NCBI GenBank assembly: GCA_002388905.1
Contig: DGNJ01000045.1
Coordinates: forward strand, 55,021 to 71,571
Source: Cellvibrionales bacterium UBA4495
GTDB lineage: Bacteria; Pseudomonadota; Gammaproteobacteria; Pseudomonadales; Porticoccaceae
DNA length: 16,551 nt
Direction: 5' to 3'
Both the position numbers and the translations under genes were made by a program. Below the pieces are notes generated by a model. That model saw only the letters and a program-made list of their open reading frames with translations, was not told where the DNA came from and made no database searches. Positions 13,566-16,551 of the stretch are shown one piece after another; position 1 is the first letter of the stretch; each line of letters opens with the position of its first letter.

Positions 13566-15046
13566 GTTACAAAGTACCGCTGATTATCCGCGGCGAGGTC
13601 GTCGAGGACTACGAACTGGCGTTCGGTGGTCGCCACGGCGATACCGGTTTTCGCACACCGGATGTGGCCAAATATGCCGATCGCCTGACACTCGCCAACA
13701 CTTCGCAGATGAGCGATCTCTACGAACTCAGTTTCAGCGATATCGCCGATTACCTGGTGGAACTCGGTGAATGCCTGGACTTTTCCAGGAATACCTATAT
13801 GCAGGAAGCTTTCGAGATCAGCCGGGAAACCAGCGGTCTGTCGGAGAGCATACTGCGGGATCGCTACGCCACGGTTCCGCTCATGTTCAACCGCCAGGAA
13901 ATCTACGATTCCGCGGAGCTCTCCTGCGGTATCGATTTCCTGGAAGGCTGGGTGGAGCAGACCGCGTCCAACCGGCCCGGAATCAAGGCCTGGGTCCGGG
14001 CATTCGGTGCGCGAACCGTGCATGTGGTGGCCGGCAACCTGCCCGATGTCAGCGCCCTGACCCTGTTGCGCAATGCCTTTACCCGATCCGACTGCATTAT
14101 CAAGACTCCGTCCAACGATCCCCTGACGGCCGCCGCCATGGCGCGCACAATGATCGATATGGCGCCGGATCATCCGTTGACCCGGCATGTTTCCGTCGCC
14201 TACTGGAAAGGCGGCGACGAAAACGTGGAACAGGACATTTACGATCCCCGAAAGATAGAGAAAATCGTCGCCTGGGGCGGGTTCAACTCCATCAAGCATA
14301 TAACCCGCTACCTGCAGCCGGGGATCGACCTGATTACCCTGGACCCCAAGCTGAGCAGCACCATCATCGGCAGGGAAGCCTTTGCCGACGAGGCTACCCT
14401 GCAGTCCGTGGCCCGGCGCCTGGCCCTGGACATCGGTACCTGGAACCAGGAAGGCTGTGTCAACGCCCGGGTAATCTATGTCCAGTCCGGCACCGACGAC
14501 GAGGGACTCGCCAGGTGCGAGCGATTGGGCCTGTTGACCTTCGATGCCATCCAGAATCTTCCGTCTCACCTGAGCACCCCCCATAAGGACTTCGACCGCG
14601 ACCTCAAGGACGAGATCGACTCACTGCGCATGATCGACGAGGGCTACAGTATTTACGGAGGGCTGGAGGAGGAAGGTGCCGTGATCGTCTCTCATGACGG
14701 GTTGCCGGTGGATTTTTCCCGTAGCCTGGCCTGCCGCGTAGGCAACCTGGTACCCATCGACGATGTCGAGACCGCCGTCCGCTCGGTCAATGCCTACACC
14801 CAGACCATTGGCATCTATCCCGATACCCTGAAGGAATCACTGCGCGACCGACTGGCTTTCCAGGGAGCCCAGCGCCTGGTTTCCCTCGGTGGTGCAACCA
14901 CCATCCACGGCGGTCACCAGCGCCAGGACGGTATCGAGCCGGTGCGGCGCATGTGCAAATGGATTACCGATGAAACCGGGGATGGTGAACAGATCGAACG
15001 GATCGCCATCGGTGAAACGAAACAACCAGTAACCGGAGAAGGATAA
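13514..15046 (+). CDS. LuxC-like long-chain acyl-CoA reductase
   Basis: The 510-residue protein belongs to the LuxC acyl-CoA reductase family (aldehyde-dehydrogenase fold), which reduces an acyl thioester to the aldehyde with NADPH through a cysteine acyl-enzyme. The catalytic cysteine is probably Cys315 in NQEGCVNARVIYV, near Cys286 of Vibrio harveyi LuxC. Other family signs are VVAGNLP (171-177) and the C-terminal HQRQDGIEPVRRMCKW (468-483). The first 20 residues, with heptads SDRDEAM, NDRYEAI and SERYK, are encoded by a tandem repeat and look like an added extension. The ATG at 13514 is 4 bp after the LuxE-like stop codon, with AGGTGAA overlapping that stop; the ATG at 13535 is a second usable start. 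With LuxE it forms a putative fatty-acid or carboxylate reductase; LuxD is absent. Confidence 0.9.
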   Translation: MSDRDEAMNDRYEAISERYKVPLIIRGEVVEDYELAFGGRHGDTGFRTPDVAKYADRLTLANTSQMSDLYELSFSDIADYLVELGECLDFSRNTYMQEAFEISRETSGLSESILRDRYATVPLMFNRQEIYDSAELSCGIDFLEGWVEQTASNRPGIKAWVRAFGARTVHVVAGNLPDVSALTLLRNAFTRSDCIIKTPSNDPLTAAAMARTMIDMAPDHPLTRHVSVAYWKGGDENVEQDIYDPRKIEKIVAWGGFNSIKHITRYLQPGIDLITLDPKLSSTIIGREAFADEATLQSVARRLALDIGTWNQEGCVNARVIYVQSGTDDEGLARCERLGLLTFDAIQNLPSHLSTPHKDFDRDLKDEIDSLRMIDEGYSIYGGLEEEGAVIVSHDGLPVDFSRSLACRVGNLVPIDDVETAVRSVNAYTQTIGIYPDTLKESLRDRLAFQGAQRLVSLGGATTIHGGHQRQDGIEPVRRMCKWITDETGDGEQIERIAIGETKQPVTGEG

Positions 15047-15047
15047 G

Positions 15048-15899
15048 GTGAATAATACAAACAACGTCCGAACCTGGCTGATAACCGGTGTGTCCAGCGG
15101 TTTTGGGCGCGCCCTGGCGGAAATTGTCCTGGCGCGCGGCGACACTGTGATCGGCACACTGCGCCGGCCCGACCAGGTCGACGACTTCGAGGCCCTGGCA
15201 CCCGGGCGCGTCTTCACCTGCATCGTCGACATGACCGATCGGGAGCGACTGGGATCGACCATTACTTCCGCCATTGAGCAGGCCGGCGGTGTCGACGTGG
15301 TGGTGAACAATGCCGGCTACGGTCTCGCCGGTGCCGCCGAGGAACTGAGCGATGACGAAATCCGGCACCAGATGGAAACCAATTTCTTCGGCCTGGTGAC
15401 CGTCACCCAGGCGGCACTGCCCTTTATGCGGGCACAGGGGGCCGGGCATTTCATCAACATATCGTCCCTGGCGGGTTTTTCCGGCGTGCCGGGCATGTCC
15501 ATCTACAGTGCCTCGAAATTTTCGGTGGAGGGTTTTTCCGAAGGCCTCGCCGCCGAGGCGGCCCATCTGGGCATCAGGGTCACCGTGGTCGAGCCGGGCC
15601 AGTTCCGCACCAACTGGTCGTCCCCGTCCGCCATTATCAAGGCCAAGCGGGTTATCGAGGATTACCGGCCCACCGCCGGCCAGGTGCGCGAGGGCGTCAC
15701 GGCGGTGGATGGTGTTCAGCCCGGCGACCCGGTTAGGGCCGCGCAGGCAATTATCCGGGTGGTGGAATCGCCCGACCCGCCCATGCACCTGCCCCTGGGC
15801 GCCGATGCCGTGGAATATCTGCGCAACAAGCTGAATACCTGGTCCGATGAGTTGGCGGCCTGGGAATCGGTTTCCCTGTCCACGGCTTTCGAGGAGTGA
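15048..15899 (+). CDS. Short-chain dehydrogenase/reductase, 17beta-HSD-like type
   Basis: The 283-residue SDR has TGVSSGFG at 13-20, NNAGYG at 87-92, Ser139/140 in NISSLAG, and Tyr153 and Lys157 (YSASKFSVEGFSEGL). It starts at GTG (15048), one base after the LuxC-like stop codon, with GGAGAAGG just upstream; no nearby ATG fits. It is a paralogue of the SDR at 10252. Sitting directly after the acyl reductase, it could reduce the released aldehyde to the alcohol, or oxidise an alcohol at another point of the pathway. The former is inference from position only. Confidence 0.92.
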   Translation: MNNTNNVRTWLITGVSSGFGRALAEIVLARGDTVIGTLRRPDQVDDFEALAPGRVFTCIVDMTDRERLGSTITSAIEQAGGVDVVVNNAGYGLAGAAEELSDDEIRHQMETNFFGLVTVTQAALPFMRAQGAGHFINISSLAGFSGVPGMSIYSASKFSVEGFSEGLAAEAAHLGIRVTVVEPGQFRTNWSSPSAIIKAKRVIEDYRPTAGQVREGVTAVDGVQPGDPVRAAQAIIRVVESPDPPMHLPLGADAVEYLRNKLNTWSDELAAWESVSLSTAFEE

Positions 15900-15939
15900 G
15901 CGTCTTGTACGCAAGCGGGTACGAAGCGGGACACGAATA

Positions 15940-16368
15940 ATGGCGAGGATCACCATCGAACTGCCCGAGCATTTCGGTTACCGCACCGAAATCCCGTTGC
16001 TTTCCATGCACATGAATTTCACCGGCCACCTGGACAACGCCATGGTCCTGAGCCTGGTGTCGGAGGCGCGAATACGGCTTTGGAACAAGCTCGGCATCGA
16101 CCCGGTGGCCGTGGCGGGGGTTGCCGTGGCCGCCGCGGATGCGGCAGTCCAGTACAAGTCCGAGGCCTTTCACGGTGAGACCCTGGTGGTGGAAAAAGCG
16201 GTTCGCGATTACCACAAGTACGGTTTTGACTTTGTCTGGTGCCTGACGGAGAAAACCTCGGGCCGGGAAGTGGCCCGGGGCAAGACGGGCATTTTGTGCC
16301 TGGACCCTGTAGCCAGGAAGGTCGCGACCATGCCCGACGCCCTAAAAAAGCGACTGGAGTCGCTTTGA
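15940..16368 (+). CDS. Hotdog-fold acyl-CoA thioesterase-like protein with altered active site
   Basis: The 142-residue protein matches the single-domain hotdog thioesterase group: an N-terminal strand, then MHMNFTGHLDNAMVLSLVSEAR (23-44) as the central helix region, and a beta sheet with KSEAFHGETL and KTGILCLDP. In this family the residue five before the GH pair is normally the catalytic aspartate (as in DxNxxGHxxN); here it is His24. Asn26, Gly29 and His30 are kept. It may act as a thioesterase with a different mechanism, as a dehydratase, or as a binding protein. The start at 15940 has only a weak ribosome-binding site and follows the SDR by 40 bp; I see no better in-frame start. The aldehyde dehydrogenase gene begins 16 bp after it. 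Confidence 0.8.
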   Translation: MARITIELPEHFGYRTEIPLLSMHMNFTGHLDNAMVLSLVSEARIRLWNKLGIDPVAVAGVAVAAADAAVQYKSEAFHGETLVVEKAVRDYHKYGFDFVWCLTEKTSGREVARGKTGILCLDPVARKVATMPDALKKRLESL

Positions 16369-16384
16369 ATTATCGGAAACCGAC

Positions 16385-16551
16385 ATGACAGATTACCCGG
16401 AGATCAAACTTTATATCGACGGACACTGGGTCGCGGCAACCGGCGAAGAGCGCCGTCACGTGGTGAGCCCGGTGGACGGGAGCGAACTCGGCTCCTTTGC
16501 CGTTGCCGGCAGCGAGGATCTGGACCGGGCCCTGGCGTCGGCAGCGGCGGG
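16385..16551 (+). CDS. NAD(P)-dependent aldehyde dehydrogenase, N-terminal fragment cut off by the window
   Basis: Only about 55 codons are visible. They read as the standard N-terminus of an aldehyde dehydrogenase: LYIDGHWVAATGEE, then VVSPVDGSELGSFAVAGSEDLDRALASA, the oligomerisation strand and first helix. Catalytic Cys and Glu lie outside the window, so activity cannot be judged. GGAA at 16375-16378 precedes the ATG. As last visible gene of the operon, it may oxidise an aldehyde made or used by the LuxC-like reductase and the SDRs. Confidence 0.85.
   Translation, partial: MTDYPEIKLYIDGHWVAATGEERRHVVSPVDGSELGSFAVAGSEDLDRALASAAA

Noticed and set aside
12088..15046. A bioluminescence (lux) operon
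   Set aside because: No luciferase (LuxA/LuxB) or LuxD gene is present, and the neighbours are catabolic enzymes.

Overview
The window is a 16.5 kb catabolic gene cluster from a GC-rich bacterium (about 60% G+C by eye). It is probably a member of the Pseudomonadota, and a lipid-, steroid- or terpenoid-degrading gammaproteobacterium would fit. That placement is inferred from protein style and gene content only. There is no rRNA, tRNA, CRISPR array, phage gene or recognisable insertion sequence. Twelve genes are complete or nearly so, and the two edge genes are cut by the window.

Layout. (1) 3-638, minus: a short-chain dehydrogenase/reductase (SDR), divergent from (2) 850-2859, plus: a 2,4-dienoyl-CoA reductase-type Old Yellow Enzyme with a 4Fe-4S cluster. 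(3) 2860-3356: a 497-bp stretch without a convincing gene. (4) 3357-4154, plus: a crotonase-fold protein, followed by an intrinsic terminator. (5) 8118-4214, minus: an operon of two dissimilar acyl-CoA dehydrogenases and an acyl-CoA synthetase. (6) Two divergent SDRs at 8209-8985 (minus) and 9152-9973 (plus). (7) 10252 to the window end, plus: a long operon of SDR, IclR-type regulator, LuxE-like acyl-protein synthetase, LuxC-like acyl-CoA reductase, SDR, hotdog-fold protein and aldehyde dehydrogenase.

How it may work together (inference). The synthetase would activate a carboxylic acid to its CoA thioester. The paired dehydrogenases would desaturate it. The FadH-like reductase and the crotonase-like protein would process unsaturated or branched CoA esters, and the SDRs would interconvert alcohols and ketones. 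The LuxE/LuxC pair without luciferase genes suggests a carboxylate-to-aldehyde module, or the reverse with the adjacent aldehyde dehydrogenase. The substrate cannot be read from the sequence. Thiolase and electron-transfer flavoprotein genes are not in view.

The most notable feature is not a gene. Six copies of one dyad-symmetric site, consensus TAWSTGAC-N5-GTYAGYTA, occur in this window, and all lie in promoter regions. At three of them the site fills the spacer between a recognisable -35 and -10 hexamer in exactly the same register, and a fourth keeps the -10 in that register. This points to one repressor controlling the whole cluster. Its identity is unknown: it may be the IclR-type protein encoded here or a regulator outside the window.
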